DNA from: Paramarasmius palmivorus
Taxonomy: Eukaryota > Basidiomycota > Agaricomycetes > Agaricales > Marasmiaceae
Assembly: GCA_037176845.1 (NCBI GenBank)
Contig: JAYKXP010000114.1
Location: 1-64,000, forward strand
Direction of reading: 5' to 3'
Length of the DNA stretch: 64,000 nucleotides
Part shown: in pieces, positions 21,200 to 32,969 of the stretch
Position numbering within the stretch: position 1 is the stretch's first letter
How the letters are laid out: each line of letters opens with the position of its first letter
Program-made: the position numbers and the translations under genes
The notes under the pieces: model-generated
The model's input: the letters and a program-made list of their open reading frames with translations, nothing else
Databases searched by the model: none
Told to the model about the DNA's origin: nothing

Positions 21200-21618
21200 A
21201 TGTGCCGTCCGACAAATATGCCTCAGCAGAAACTTGTCTGTGAAACTTTGCTCGAAGAATCCACTTTTATTCGATGCCTTTCAAAGTCGACTAAATATGG
21301 GTGCCTTCCATGGGATCTATAGCGCGAAGTAAGGAACCTGCAAGTGGTGCGGTTTTGTCTATCGTTTTAGTCGGGAAGCTCTTGAGAGCATTTAGAGAGA
21401 AAGTATCTGTATTGGTCTCCTTTACAAGATCCGAGTATGTGACTCTCAAGCTTGTCAACAGGCCAATGGGGAGAAAACTAAAGCCATCCAGCTCAAAACC
21501 TCTCCCATATACTCCAGCGTTTTGATGACCAGGATACAGACACATTTCCGCTAGTATCTACGTGTCAAAGTGACCGTAGCTAGCTTCGTAGACTCTGTGC
21601 ACGGGAACTCGCCGGTTT
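21200..21618 (+). pseudogene. Putative 5' part of the HET-domain gene, cut off by the Ty3 insertion
   Basis: ATG at 21200 opens MCRPTNMPQQKLVCETLLEE followed by STFIRCLSKSTKYGC, a Cys-containing N-terminus of the kind seen before fungal HET domains. The last segment before the Ty3 element, 21555-21613, follows an AG acceptor and reads YLRVKVTVASFVDSVHGNSP. After virtual removal of 21619-44784 this abuts an intron and then the exon at 44837 that begins VFNILMSQKDDHASRFITGR, which is the expected order for a HET protein. Intermediate exons between 21320 and 21550 did not resolve and may contain frame breaks. Identification is by position and pattern, not by a full alignment. Confidence 0.45.
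21614..21618. repeat. Target-site duplication of the Ty3 element, left copy (GGTTT)
   Basis: GGTTT directly precedes the left LTR; an identical GGTTT follows the right LTR at 44780-44784. Confidence 0.8.
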
Positions 21619-22106
21619 TGTTCCGGATGTTTGCCACAACGCAAGATTCCAAACAAGTTCGTTTGGTTATTCGGAGGCTCGATATTGTCACGTGCGTGGG
21701 CAAAGAGTTCGAGAGCGAGTATGAAGGTTCGAGAAAGATGTATTATTCGTTATGGAGAAAGTGAGGAAGTACAAGATACAAGAGATCAAGTGAGGAGCTT
21801 GACCGACTATGGTACAGTATTTATACAAAGTTCAACGCAGTATAGGGGGCTCCTACTAATAGGCGTATGCAAGCAATGACTTGGAGACAATGTGTCAGAT
21901 ACGTGTAAGAATGAGTCGATGGTGGGATAGTGAGTCTAAGGGAAAGAAAATGAACGAGTCATAGGTAAATGAGCAAGTGACTGCGGGCAAGGTAAGTAAG
22001 TCAGAATGAGTTGAAGAGTGAGTTGTGGGGAATACGAGTAACAACTAAACACGTAACGATTAGGAGAGGCCGCCAAGATAAGATGAGATAGAGGAAAAAC
22101 GTAACA
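21619..22106 (-). repeat. 3' LTR of the Ty3 element
   Basis: 488 bp, similar along its whole length to 44318-44779 with scattered substitutions and many one- or two-base indels. Starts TGTTCCGG, ends CGTAACA; the other LTR has the expected TGTTACGG, so the ends are inverted repeats. Confidence 0.9.
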
Positions 22107-23304
22107 CCAACCCAACCTCAAAGGGGTGTTGACGTCCCCGTCAATATGCTTCATATGGTTCGGAGGTAATGTTAGAGATAGCGCTTATCGTCAGGTCGTA
22201 GTCATCCCACTTCTCATATCCGGATCACCTCGTTCTGGGTACATTGAGTATTGTTTTTTATAGTGCCCCAGGTCGGTATTTGAAGGCAAACTTTGCACTT
22301 GTATAATGGACAATCTTTGGCGAAAATGCCCATTCTCGTGGCACGGTGACAAGCGGTTCGAGAATGTGGTAGTCGTTCATTAGAAACTCGAAGATCGAGG
22401 AGAAGATGATCGTGGAGAACCTTCTTTTTTCATCCAAAAAAGGGACTACCGGGTTGAAGGGGTCTTACCTCGCTCGACTAAAGGAAAACGGTCTTCGAGG
22501 GGGACCCTTGGTGTAGGGCTGTCTAAGAGCGCTTTCCTACTGGGTTGTTTGGTTCTTCCCACGCTGCGAGGCTCAGTGGCGGTGGGAACTGTCGGGGGAT
22601 TCGCGGTCAGTGCGGGGTTCCTGAGACAGCCGAAGTGGAAAAACTGTGACTATTGGATGGGGATGATGTGGGTTTGGTGGTGGTATTGGGGAGATGGGAT
22701 TTCGGAATTGGGGGTATTGAGTAGCTCATCGCAGGTGGAGACTTTTCGACGCTCACTCTGCAAGGGCTTCGAGGAATTCGGCGTTATAGAGTTCGTCGGT
22801 TGCGTGGTCGAGTAGTGCTTCAAGCCTGTGAGAGGGCCTCTTTTAAAGCTTTTTGCGGGTCTCTATTTCATGTCACAGACTTGGGTGACGAGTGTAGCGG
22901 GCCACGTCGTTTATAAGAATTGGGGACTCGACTATGTCGGGGAAAGGGCTTCATTGAAGAATCTCGCCGATGACTCGTTTATGTTCGGTTGTAGGGATTG
23001 GGATGAATTTCGGCAAGTCGATAGTCGAGACTTCGTTCACAAGTTCAAGCCTTTTCTTGTTGAGCTTGGATGAATCGCTCTGCTACCTGGTTGGCGAAGT
23101 CGTTTCCTTCCTGCTGCGGTAACGGATGCGAGGTAGGTAGGTGCCGTTAGAAATATCTGATGAGGAACTTTGAAATTGGACCCTGATTCGAGGGGCTGAA
23201 TGGATGATTGAAGCGATGAGGAGGATGTCGAGAAAGTTGGGGACTCTGATAGGGAATCCGTTTACTTCGATGCCTGTGTCCAGGTTGAGAGTGAGGGATT
23301 TCTT
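22107..23304 (-). other. 3' non-coding part of the Ty3 element
   Basis: About 1.2 kb between the integrase stop and the 3' LTR. On the coding strand no long frame is seen; the open frames on the plus strand here (22549-22815, 22828-23073) have no protein features and are not supported. No clean polypurine tract was identified next to the LTR. Confidence 0.5.
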
Positions 23305-25137
23305 TCAGAGTTTCTTCCTCCTTTTATATTCTGAAAGGAGGTCAGGAGCATTTGTCATGTCTTCTTCGCTGAGCCATTCGTTGTGAGAGGATGGGAATCC
23401 TACCCAAGAGACTAGGAATTGAATCTTGTTGCGGCGTTTCCGATGATTGATGATTGATTCAATTTCTGACTCCTCTTGACCATCGATGAGTTCCGGGATT
23501 GGTTCTTCGAAATTGACTCCGTATGAATTGTTTTCTCTGTAAGGGGTAAGGAGACATGCGTGGAACACGGGGTGAATACGCCAGTGGTTCGGCAGGTCTA
23601 ATTTGTAGGTCAGAGGTCCTAAGACTTCGTGAATAGTGAAGGGTCCTTGTCGTTTTGGGGATAGCTTTTTTGATGGGTAGTTGAGTTTGAGATTCTTCGC
23701 TTCCAGCCATACTTTCTGTCCTTTCCTAAAGGGTTCGAAGGACTTCTTGTTTCGATCGATCATAAGCTGCCGGGCTAGTTCGTGTAGTGCGAATGTCTCC
23801 GATCTAGCTTGAGTCAAGATTTGGAGACGTTCGTGTACACTCGGCACGTTTGAGGGTTCTATGATCGGTGGGACTGCTCGAGGGTTATAGCCCATCATGA
23901 GATAGAATGGAGATTGTTTATTGGTGGAATGGAGTCGATTATTGTGAGTGAATTCGGCCATAGGTAGGAGTTTCTTCCATTGTTCTTGGTTGTTGGCACA
24001 GAACAATCTAAGGTAGGCTTCGATGTCCTGGTTTACTCTTTCCGTTTCTCCATCTGTTTGTGGGTGATAAGCAGTGCTCATTGACATTTTTATGCCAAGG
24101 AGCCTTCCCAGTTCCTGGAAGACGTTTGCTGCGAATCTTGGGTCTCTGTCTGAGATGATTTTGTTGGGAAGACCGAATCGTTTGTAGATGTTGTTTAGGA
24201 TGAGTGTGGCCACTCCTTCTGCGTCTATTTTCTTTCTGCAAGGAAGTAAAATTACCCCCTTCGTAGAGTCGTGGTCCACTACGACTAAAATCGAATCGCA
24301 GTTATCGGTTTCTGGTAAATCGGTGATGAGATCCATAGTGATATTAGAGAATGGGGTCGCATTTTGTTCGCTAGGAATAGGTTGCAAAGGTGCCGTGGTT
24401 GGGTGCGTGTTGATTTTCATTTGTTGGCATTTGGCACAACCTTGTACGAAGTTCTTGATGAATACGTACATTCCTGGCCACCAGAATTCCCGTTTTACTA
24501 GTTCCAATGTATTGTAGAAACCTGGGTGTCCTGCATGTAGCGGGTCATGTCGAGATTTGACAATTTGCCGACGTAAATCGTCATCCTTCGGAACATAACA
24601 TTTATCTTTGAAGAAGAGAAGCCCATCTTGCGTTTTCCAGTCGGAGAGAGCTGATTTGATAGGGGCTAACCCCTTTTCGGTCATAGCTTTTAAGGCTTCT
24701 GCGAAGAAGTCGTCTTCGATTGTTTTCTGTAAGATTAAAGTTTGCAGGTCTGAGTCAATTGTTTTGACAAACAACTCGTCCGGCAAAACAATGACGTCTT
24801 CGTTGTCCGTGTCTTCTTCCGGAATTAGGTCATGTCTCCTAGATAATGCGTCCGATTGGACCATCTTTGATCCGGGTATGTGCACCAGTTTGAGTTCAAA
24901 TTCCGATAGGAATAAACTCCACCGAGCTTGTCGACGGTTGAGTTTTTGTGTGGTTCGAAAGTAAGTAAGATTTTTGTGGTCGGATAGGATGGTCACTGGA
25001 TGTTCTGATCCTTGAAGATAATGTCTCCATGTTTCCAGAGCTCGTACAATTCCAAACAGTTCTCGGTCGTAGATTTCATAGTTTCGTTCGGTTTCTGAAA
25101 ACGTTTTTGAATATATCCGCATGGATGCCATAACCAT
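23305..25137 (-). CDS. pol: Ty3 pol, downstream part: RNase H, integrase and chromodomain
   Basis: 610-codon open frame. It starts in RNase H (KTFSETERNYEIYDRELFGI), continues with the integrase zinc-binding HHCC region (HDPLHAGHPGFY ... CAKCQQMK), the catalytic core with MDLITDLPETDNCDSILVVVD and the later acidic residues (SDRDPRF, ETERVNQDIE), and ends with a chromodomain (ESIINHRKRRNKIQFLVSW, NEWLSEEDM). A chromodomain at the integrase end targets insertion to particular chromatin. It is separated from the upstream pol frame by two frame changes within about 60 bases, so no single intact polyprotein is encoded. Confidence 0.92.
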   Translation of the reverse strand: MVMASMRIYSKTFSETERNYEIYDRELFGIVRALETWRHYLQGSEHPVTILSDHKNLTYFRTTQKLNRRQARWSLFLSEFELKLVHIPGSKMVQSDALSRRHDLIPEEDTDNEDVIVLPDELFVKTIDSDLQTLILQKTIEDDFFAEALKAMTEKGLAPIKSALSDWKTQDGLLFFKDKCYVPKDDDLRRQIVKSRHDPLHAGHPGFYNTLELVKREFWWPGMYVFIKNFVQGCAKCQQMKINTHPTTAPLQPIPSEQNATPFSNITMDLITDLPETDNCDSILVVVDHDSTKGVILLPCRKKIDAEGVATLILNNIYKRFGLPNKIISDRDPRFAANVFQELGRLLGIKMSMSTAYHPQTDGETERVNQDIEAYLRLFCANNQEQWKKLLPMAEFTHNNRLHSTNKQSPFYLMMGYNPRAVPPIIEPSNVPSVHERLQILTQARSETFALHELARQLMIDRNKKSFEPFRKGQKVWLEAKNLKLNYPSKKLSPKRQGPFTIHEVLGPLTYKLDLPNHWRIHPVFHACLLTPYRENNSYGVNFEEPIPELIDGQEESEIESIINHRKRRNKIQFLVSWVGFPSSHNEWLSEEDMTNAPDLLSEYKRRKKL

Positions 25138-26728
25138 CTGCAGCCTGTTGTCTTAGCACCGCTCCGGTTGCCCACTTCGACGCGTCTGATTCGATGACGA
25201 ATGGTTTCGTGACGTCAGGAATTTTGAGTATCGGTTCTTTGAGGAATTTTGCTTTGAGCGTTTCGAATGCTCTTTGACAGTCCGGTGTCCATTCGAACTT
25301 GACGTTCTTTTTTGTTAGTTCGTTTAGAGGTCTCGCAATGTCTGCGTATCGACCTATAAACCTTCGATAAAAGTTTCCGAATCCTAGAAAGGATCGTACT
25401 CCTTTGACGGTGGTTGGTGGGAGCCAGTCTCGAATACCGGCTAATTTGACGGGATCCATCGCAATTTCCCCTTCTCTAATGACGGTCCCTAGGAAATCAA
25501 TTTCGCTTTTCTCGAATTCGCATTTTTCTGGTTTCAGGAAAAGGTCGTATTCTCGTAGTCTTTCAAGAACTCTAAGCGTTCGCTTTCGATGTTCTTTTAA
25601 GTCTTTAGAGAATATCAGGATGTCGTCCATGTAAATGACTATCCATCCTTCGTCTTTCATATCTTTAAAGATATCGTCCATGAATTTCTGGAAAGTCGCG
25701 GGGGAATTGGTTAAACCAAAGAACATGACAGTGGGTTCAAATAGTCCTTTATTGGTTTTAAAGGCTGCTTTCCATTCGTCTCCTTCTTTGATCCTGACGT
25801 TGTTGTATCCGTTTCGAAGATCGAGTTTTGTGAAGATTTTCGATCCCTTTAACTTGTCAATGAGTTCCGGAATCAGGGGTAAAGGATAGGCGTTCTTTAT
25901 CGTTCCGTGATTTAATTTCCGATAATCTTGGCAGGGCCGATAAGCGCCTTTTTCCTTTTTCGCGACGAAGAAGAATGGTGAAGCCATTGGAGATTTTGAT
26001 GGCCGGATGTATCCTTTTCGTAGATTTTCGACAAGGAAATCGTCGAGGAGCTCCTGTTCTTTGGGAGTCATCTCGTACAATTTGCATCCTGTTGGTTCGA
26101 AGTCTGGTTTGAGATCGATAGCATGATCCCAAGGTCTTCTTGGGGGAAATCTTTCAGCGCTCTTCTTTTCGAAACGATCTCTGAATGGAAGGACATAGTC
26201 TGGGACGATTTCTTCGATGGATTTCTTTTTCTCCTGGTTGCCTTGGGCCAAGATTTGCGACTTTGTGGTTTTTGCTCGAATAAAAACGTCTTCGTCGTGT
26301 TTGTCTAGTACACTGATTTTGACTTCGTTTCCAATTCCTTTAGGTCGCAGGAATGGGTTGATAAACTTCCTTCGTTCTGGGAGTTTGATGGCTCCAGTTT
26401 CCCAGTCTATGATCGGATTGATTTTTTTGAACCAAGGTAGTCCGAAGATCATTGTTTCCTTCCCCAGTCCAGTGACGAAGAACTGAGTTCGATATTCTTT
26501 CTTGGCTATCCAGACTGGAAGGGTAACCGATTTTGTTATCCATCCCTGTTTGTTTGGTGTTCCGTCTACGTTAAAGACCTTAATTGGTTTCTGAAGGTTT
26601 GTTGTAGGGATTCCATATTTTGCGACAAAACCGGTGTCTATGAAGATTCCTCCGGCTCCGGTGTCGGCTAAGGATTGGGTTTCGACGATTTGGTCTCTGC
26701 TCACTTCTACTGAGAGGGGAATGTGCAT
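25076..26728 (-). CDS. pol: Ty3 pol, upstream part: protease, reverse transcriptase, start of RNase H
   Basis: 550-codon frame. The aspartic protease motif is SLADTGAGGIFID near residue 20. The reverse transcriptase contains FTKLDLRNGYNNVRI and the catalytic YMDDILIFS, and SDASKWATGAVL marks the start of RNase H. After AADGYG the frame is lost; the expected HPCGYI lies in a second frame and KTFSETERNY in a third. The shift pattern is not that of programmed frameshifting, which uses one site between gag and pol. Confidence 0.92.
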   Translation of the reverse strand: MHIPLSVEVSRDQIVETQSLADTGAGGIFIDTGFVAKYGIPTTNLQKPIKVFNVDGTPNKQGWITKSVTLPVWIAKKEYRTQFFVTGLGKETMIFGLPWFKKINPIIDWETGAIKLPERRKFINPFLRPKGIGNEVKISVLDKHDEDVFIRAKTTKSQILAQGNQEKKKSIEEIVPDYVLPFRDRFEKKSAERFPPRRPWDHAIDLKPDFEPTGCKLYEMTPKEQELLDDFLVENLRKGYIRPSKSPMASPFFFVAKKEKGAYRPCQDYRKLNHGTIKNAYPLPLIPELIDKLKGSKIFTKLDLRNGYNNVRIKEGDEWKAAFKTNKGLFEPTVMFFGLTNSPATFQKFMDDIFKDMKDEGWIVIYMDDILIFSKDLKEHRKRTLRVLERLREYDLFLKPEKCEFEKSEIDFLGTVIREGEIAMDPVKLAGIRDWLPPTTVKGVRSFLGFGNFYRRFIGRYADIARPLNELTKKNVKFEWTPDCQRAFETLKAKFLKEPILKIPDVTKPFVIESDASKWATGAVLRQQAADGYGIHADIFKNVFRNRTKL

Positions 26729-26817
26729 TGTATTTTGTTCAGTAGAAGTTATTATTACATGAGCAAGAGAGACTGAGTGGTGTTGAGGCGTTTTCGACGT
26801 CGTCCGATCACGCCCAA

Positions 26818-27531
26818 TTAAAAACCCTGATCCGCGAGTTGTCGGATAAGGCTTTGTTGTTCTTCGACATCTTTGATCCGCTCCATTATTGATCTGATTG
26901 CCGTGTATCCTTCTTCGGCCTTCAGTTCGCTATCTTCATCTTCTACTTCAGTCACGGCTATTCTCCTGGGTGCGTTCCATCCTTTCCGGTTTGGTGAGCT
27001 TGAAGTTCCAGGACAATTTCGTGCCATGTGACCGGTTCGGCCGCATTTAAAACACTGCCCTTTCTTCATGTACTCGTTTCGTTCCTCTTCGGAAAGTCGG
27101 TTGATGTTAGTCCTGTCGGATTTTTCGACAGTGACTTTATCGACATCCATCGCGTTCGGATCTTTAGTCGAAGGGTTTGTTATAGGCGTCACCCATTTGC
27201 CAGGTCCTTGTTTTCGATTTCCATTTGTAGATCCGTAGACGCCCACCATAGCTTTGGCTACAGCGGCTAGTCCTTTATTTCTTTCGAAATTCTGTTCGAA
27301 TCAATATGCTGCGTCGTACCACCCTTGAAGAGTGTTAGGGACGTTGTCCATATTGAGAATTCGTGCTCGGAGTCCAGGACGGAGTTTCATCATGAAGGCG
27401 TATATTTTTGAATCCTCGTCCGCGATTCCGGCTTTGTCGACCAGAATTTGAAATTGTTGGACGAAATCGACGATATCCGTGGTTTGGTTGAGTGTAAAAA
27501 GTTTGTCTCTAGCATGAAGCTTCGAGTCGAG
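26818..27531 (-). CDS. gag: Ty3 gag, downstream part with zinc knuckle (separated by the KDZ insertion)
   Basis: Directly inside the insertion point the frame reads [20 protein letters not shown], then [20 protein letters not shown] and [14 protein letters not shown], the usual capsid part of Ty3 gag. An in-frame TGA at 27303-27301 follows DAAY; beyond it the frame reopens ([17 protein letters not shown]) and contains the CCHC zinc knuckle [14 protein letters not shown]. It is the continuation of the gag part at 43442-43761. Confidence 0.85.
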
Positions 27532-27538
27532 TGGGGAA
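27532..27538. repeat. Target-site duplication of the KDZ element, left copy (TGGGGAA)
   Basis: TGGGGAA lies in gag just before the element; the same seven bases follow the element at 43435-43441. Collapsing the two joins gag codons ...AAFSP and [10 protein letters not shown] in frame. Confidence 0.8.
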
Positions 27539-27556
27539 CAACAGTGCGTGTAGCAT

Positions 27557-28465
27557 CATTCCAATGAATTAGGCGTAATCCATAAACATCCATTCCAATG
27601 AATGGCCCATGTACACCATGTATTGCATCCACATTCCAATGTATCTTTCCCGCCCCAGGATGTCACTCGGCGTTGGAAAATCTCATTCCAATGAACCGTG
27701 AGGTGTCATTCCAATGTCGTCTACCGTTGTTCCGAGCAATCGCAAGCGCCATTCCAATGGCGAACGAGGTCATGAAAGGTTTTGGTTGATGCTGGCGGCG
27801 ACCTTAGCCTGCGCCTGGTCAGTCTCTGGGCTTCATTCATCGAGAAACGCCGTGCTTAAGGCGAATATTGAATGCTCACATACCGGCTTGCTAGGAGAAA
27901 GAGACATAATGGGGCCATTTTGTGTGTTCCAGCGACACCGGGCATCCCTAGAAAAGTAATCGTAGCGTTGGAATGTACCTTGAGCTGCATGATCATTGGA
28001 ATGCATGATAATTACTGACCTAGTAGGAGAGCCGTGTCCATTGGAATGACCATCCAATGAAGCAGGAGTTGGAATGTAACCTGAGATACAGATTAACATG
28101 ATATCGCCGCCAAAGCTGATTGGAATGACCGCCTACCTCAGCATGCATTGGAATGACAAGCGGCCACTGTGAGCTAGGTCATTGGAATGAGGCAAAGTAA
28201 CGTGTGGAAAGGATATAATGCGGTCGGATCATTCGAATGGATTCGAAGCTGTGTCCGCATTGGAATGAGGAAACGACGCACCAGATTCATTCGAATGTCT
28301 CGCGTCAGGGTGGCATTGGAATGTAAGAATGTCCGGAGGGCATAGATGCATTCATTGGAATGCGGTTCGATCATCAGCAGCCATTGGAATGAGGAACAAC
28401 CTAAAAAGGCCAGAAGTAGAGACCGAGCAATCAAATGGGCGTTGTGCGATGAAGTCATTGGAATG
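27557..28465. repeat. Left-end cluster of CATTCCAATG sites
   Basis: Fifteen exact copies: six forward (27557, 27591, 27632, 27684, 27707, 27750), then nine reverse as CATTGGAATG (27994, 28039, 28146, 28180, 28258, 28314, 28353, 28382, 28456). Two perfectly symmetric variants CATTCGAATG lie at 28230 and 28288. Strand polarity switches once, so the outer group faces the inner group. Confidence 0.9.
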
Positions 28466-28578
28466 GGACTTTGAGGAACGCAGGGCCCAGACCCAGAGGC
28501 TCATAGCAAGCAAGAGCATACATACCCCATTGATGTTTGTTTATGTACTCAGTACCGCGGTGACCAAAAGCCAACGAC

Positions 28579-31500
28579 ATGGGAAAAAACAAGAGAAACA
28601 AATATGCCGGCCGCTCAACATCTGCCTCCACGTACCAACCGACTCACCACCACCGAAGTTACACCTCTACCGGGACTGGTGTACGCGAACATCGAATTGA
28701 AGTCTCCCACAATCATGTCGAAATGGAAAAACCGCAACCGTCATCTCTTCTTGACATCGATCCATATCCTCTCGAAAGCCTGGTCTGTCCCCTTACGGCC
28801 CCTCTTGACATGGAGTCATCGACTGAAGGGCAGCCCGGGAATCTGAAAGTGAAGGAGAAAGCCAAACGCTATCAAAACTCGGTGAGTCGGCATCCGCAAT
28901 TTGAGGAATACCCTAACCTTTTCCTCAACAGGATGCACCCCTGATCATCTGGAAAGAAAGCTACCGCGACAAGTACCTCGACAACAATATCTCACTTGAA
29001 GGCCGAGGTCGACTGTTTAATGGCTGTTGCGCCGTGTGTGGGAGCGAAGGAGCAAATTTCCGATGTACCGAATGCTATGGGTATCGGATGACCTGCAAAG
29101 ATTGTGTGTTGAAACAGCATAATGATGACCCGCTACATACTATTCAAGTGAGTGCCCAGATTTCTTGATCTATTTGCATCTGACATGTCTATTTCTAAGG
29201 TATGGGAAGGGCGCTACTTTCAGGCGACCTCCCTACGTGATTTGGGGCTTCATATTCAACTCGGACATCGGCCAGGTCACGATTGCGAGCAACGAGTCAA
29301 AGGCCACAAGGACTTCGTCATTATCCATTCCAATGGCATTCACCTCATCAATGTATATTTTTGCGGTTGTCCAGACGCTCCCGGTATGATGCATCAATTT
29401 CCAACCAAAACTCTTCTCATCGTTCCTAGATCACGTCACGCAACTCATGGAAGTTGGGTGGTGGCCGACATCCAGTATTGACCCCCAATCTGCCGCCACC
29501 AATCAGGTTCTTCGCCTTTTCCACATTATGAATCTCCGAGGACACATCCCACCGACTGATTTCTATTCCAGCCTGGAATTGTCGGTTGATGGAACTGGGC
29601 TACAGAAACTACCGGTACGTCTCATATCTCCCACTGTCAAAGCTGCTAAGCCTCTCAATAGGATCGACAACAACAATTCATGGATGTTGTCCGGCAGTGG
29701 CGGCATGTCAAAATGGGCAAAAGAGCCGCTCGGGGACATGACCCTAGTGGGCTTGCAGGGACGGCCCCAGGAGCCGCTGCTGTACTGTGTCGCGCTTGTC
29801 CCCTTGAAGGTGTCAATATCCCTAGCGATTGGATGTCAGCTCCTGCTGACGAAGCGTAAGTCTCTTTTTATTCACTCTCGATACCTGCGTTTATTCGTTA
29901 TTATAGCTGGATATACAATCTTACTCTAGCCATGGATGCGAATTTTAAACAGAAAGCACGGCTACGACCTAATGACGCGCAAGACCCTCCGCTAGGGCCT
30001 GGCTTTGCTTGTACTGTCGATCACGAAACCTACCTTCCTGAGGTTTTGAAGCACACGAAGGATCAAGACGAGGTGACTAGTCTATGTTGGACTCAGAATA
30101 AAATATAATGAAACTAATATTTTGACCAGATATCACATTGCGTCGCGTTTTCCGCTGTATATTCTGCCAACACCAAGAAGTCGAAGGGTTTACGAGCTAC
30201 CGGGATAGGTTCAGTCACATGTGCTCGTCATGAGGTCTTTCGGCCAAATGGCACGGGCGATCTTCAGAAGGGCGAGCGGTTAGTGATGTTAGTTGGTCCC
30301 ATTCCAATGCGCTAAACACTCTTTTTGGACAGTCAAATCAACATGGATTGGCTCTTTCTCTCTGCCATCATGTTCTGCCAGCTAATTTACGTTGTCATTT
30401 CTTACGATATTGCCTGTCAGTGGGCGATTAACTTCTACGCACGTTTATTCAAGATGCCGAAGAACCTGCAGATGCCATCTTGGCGAAATCTCCGCTTCAA
30501 GGTCCCCAAGTTCCATCTCCCTGCACATAAGGACGAATGTCACGCACGATATGGTCTGAACTTTACGGAAGGTGTTGGAAAAGTTGACGCAGAGGGGCCG
30601 GAACGAACTTGGTCTACCACAAACGAACTCGCTCGCTCGCTTTCGGTAATGACTCCTGGTGGTCGTTGGGATACAATGGACGATCATTGTAACAATAGCA
30701 ACTATCGAAAGATGTCACAACTTGGTAAGTCCCATTCCAATGCCCTAGATCATGGACACTGATTGAATGACACGTTACAGACAACACGTTGATGAAGAGG
30801 CTTGTCAAAGCCATCGCCGAAGCCATCACATATACCCGAGCTTTCAATGCATTTCACGATGCGCTGATGATGGAACACGACGACCTCCTTGAACAGTGGC
30901 AAAGGATGGTTGAAGCATGGGAGAAAGATCCGGCTAAGCCGTGCCCGTATGATCTCCCTACGTCAAGTAAGTCTTTACTTCTTGGAACTCAGTGTCTTTC
31001 CTTGACCTATGTTGCAGACGTTACCATGAACCAGGTCAAGAAACGGCTCATAGAAGAGGAGCTCCTGCGTGAACGTCAAAGCTCTGGGTCTATTGGATCT
31101 GGGAAAACGATGAGTGCTATGATAATCGAAGGAGTTGAGATTGAAGAAGTCCAGTAAGTTGTTACTTTTGAATGCTCTCAGCTATCTAAAGACGTTCACC
31201 AGACGCAACCTCATTGCCGATGTAAAAGTGGCCAACGGTACCATGTTCCAGGAGACCAACTTCACCAAGCGCCGCACCACACTATTTCGCCGTATCCGCC
31301 GATTCCGCGAGGCTCAAGTCATTCATATACCAGCTCTTCGCACCCATGTCGAGGAGTTGGATGCAAATACCGACCTTGAGCCCGAATTCATCCCTCTACT
31401 CCTTCCCAGTGATTCTTATTTCGATAACAAGGACCGTCTCGCTATATTTCCTCTTGACGTCATCTCTGCAGAGGCACAGCTTCGCGAAGCGCAGGCATTT

Positions 31501-32415
31501 GATGCCTTAGCAGACATACGCAACAAGCTTCGTGCTCGTACGGTAGCAGCGAAGTACAAGTCCAAGATGATCAACTCCCAGGGAATGTGGACAAGACAAC
31601 GCACTCTTCAGGATGTCATCGGTCGCAGGCTTCAGGCATCGACTGAAACATATCGAATCGCTTACCGAGGTCTTCTCGGTCTGAATGGGCCTGGACCATG
31701 GATGGACGTATTGCAAGAACTGCATTCCAATGACGTCCGCGGCATTAACGAGCGCCTGATGTATGATGAGGAGAAGGCTGCCTATCGTCAGGCACAGCTC
31801 AATGCCGGAGTCAGTGAAGGCGAGGTTGACGCCATCCTCAATGGTGTATATGGTGCCCCTACGGTGCCTTTATCATCGCTATTGATTCGTGGAGAAAGTG
31901 CTCGCCTCCCTATTTCGTGGATATGGTATAGTACACCATCTTTCCAGGGCAAGACCAACGAGGAAGTGGCTATGAAAGAGGGAGCCAGCGTGAAGGAGAT
32001 TGAAGCAAGTGAGTAACTCTATTGGATGGCAGACTCAAATGCTCATTGACAATCAGGTCTAAGGGTCGAATGGTGTAAAGCTCGTGCCCGTGCACGTCGT
32101 GCGCGGGAAGAGTTGATCTTAGTTCAGGAGGAAATGCGACGAAGCCTTCAATTCTGCCAATGGAGATCTGAATGGTGGATTCGGCAAATTGGTCAACGGT
32201 CGAACCTTCCCTGGTGGCTCAATGAGGGTCTGGCAGCTTATGCTACTGAGCAGAGCAGTATAGAGAGAATGCGAGTTGACCGATGGGCAGAGCGATGGGG
32301 TGACATTCGGATGCGAGCTCGGGAAGTTCAACTCACACTCGATGACACTGACAAAACCTTCAGTAGTTTGAGCAAGCTAAAAGAAGTTGTTATTGAGGTA
32401 GAGGACGATAGCTAG
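28579..32415 (+). CDS. KDZ transposase with N-terminal CxC2-type cysteine cluster
   Basis: Multi-exon gene, about ten ~50-nt introns, ATG at 28579 (MGKNKRNKYAGRS). After a disordered start comes the cysteine cluster CCAVCGSEGANFRCTECYGY...CKDCVLKQH..PLHTIQVWEG and VYFCGCPDAP. The catalytic region shows the expected acidic positions: AMDANFKQKAR, VVSYDIACQW and, further on, EGPERTWSTTNELARS. The C-terminal third is helical and charged, ending VVIEVEDDS. The frame is kept across all joins I tried, e.g. KGER joined to QINMDWLFLSA across the 30276-30333 intron. It would cut and insert the element. Two CATTCCAATG sites lie in exons (29326, 31723) and two in introns (30300, 30733). Confidence 0.88.
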
Positions 32416-32969
32416 TCGCATGTAATGGTATTGATTGTAGCACGCATTCAATCTTATCCAGATTTTTGATCTTATCAATATGTCAAGTGCTTAACCCTAC
32501 TGCTAGGGTTACAACGTTACACTTTCGCAACATCATTCAGTCACCTCCGCGATTGTTGATATCGTCCTTCCAACTCCTCCTTCCAACTAGTCCTTCCAAC
32601 TCATCCTTCCAACCCTTCAATCGGAGATTCTGCGGTATGGGAATACATAAATTCTGTTTACGCGACTGCTGACATCTTGCAGTCTTGGCTTTTCCAATAC
32701 CCTCGATTGGCTCAATGCCGAATAGTCCCTAACCCCAATAGATTCGTCGTTCTTACTCGTTATTCTCTTGCAGAGCCTGGTGAGTTGATCTTCCACTCTC
32801 GGACCATTTACTCCCAGGATCCTGATATGGAGGGCCTTCGAACACCTTCCCGAAATGGACACCCTCGAAGTATAAAAGAAGGCACAATTCCTCGCCGACT
32901 CCCCATCTCTTTTTTCAACCACCACCACCACCCCAAGACTTCACTTGTTTCTCAATACTTCACGCTGCC
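32416..32969 (+). other. Spacer with a 13-bp tandem repeat and a TATA box
   Basis: A 13-bp unit beginning TCCTTCCAACT is repeated four times in tandem at about 32565-32615. TATAAAAG at 32871-32878 lies ~95 bp upstream of the next ATG and is a good candidate TATA box. Confidence 0.55.

Noticed and set aside
22549..23073. Plus-strand open frames inside the Ty3 3' region as genes
   Set aside because: Repetitive Gly/Trp-rich composition without protein features, antisense to the element, no splice-consistent extension.
24188..24964. Plus-strand open frames opposite integrase
   Set aside because: They are shadows of the strongly coding minus-strand pol frame.
25076..25150. Programmed ribosomal frameshift between the two pol frames
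   Set aside because: The frame has to change twice within about 60 bases inside the RNase H domain, and Ty3-type frameshifting normally occurs once near the gag-pol border; mutation or sequence error is simpler.
27557..28465. CRISPR-like array of short repeats
   Set aside because: Repeats are 10 bp, occur in both orientations with irregular spacing at this end, and the host is a eukaryote.
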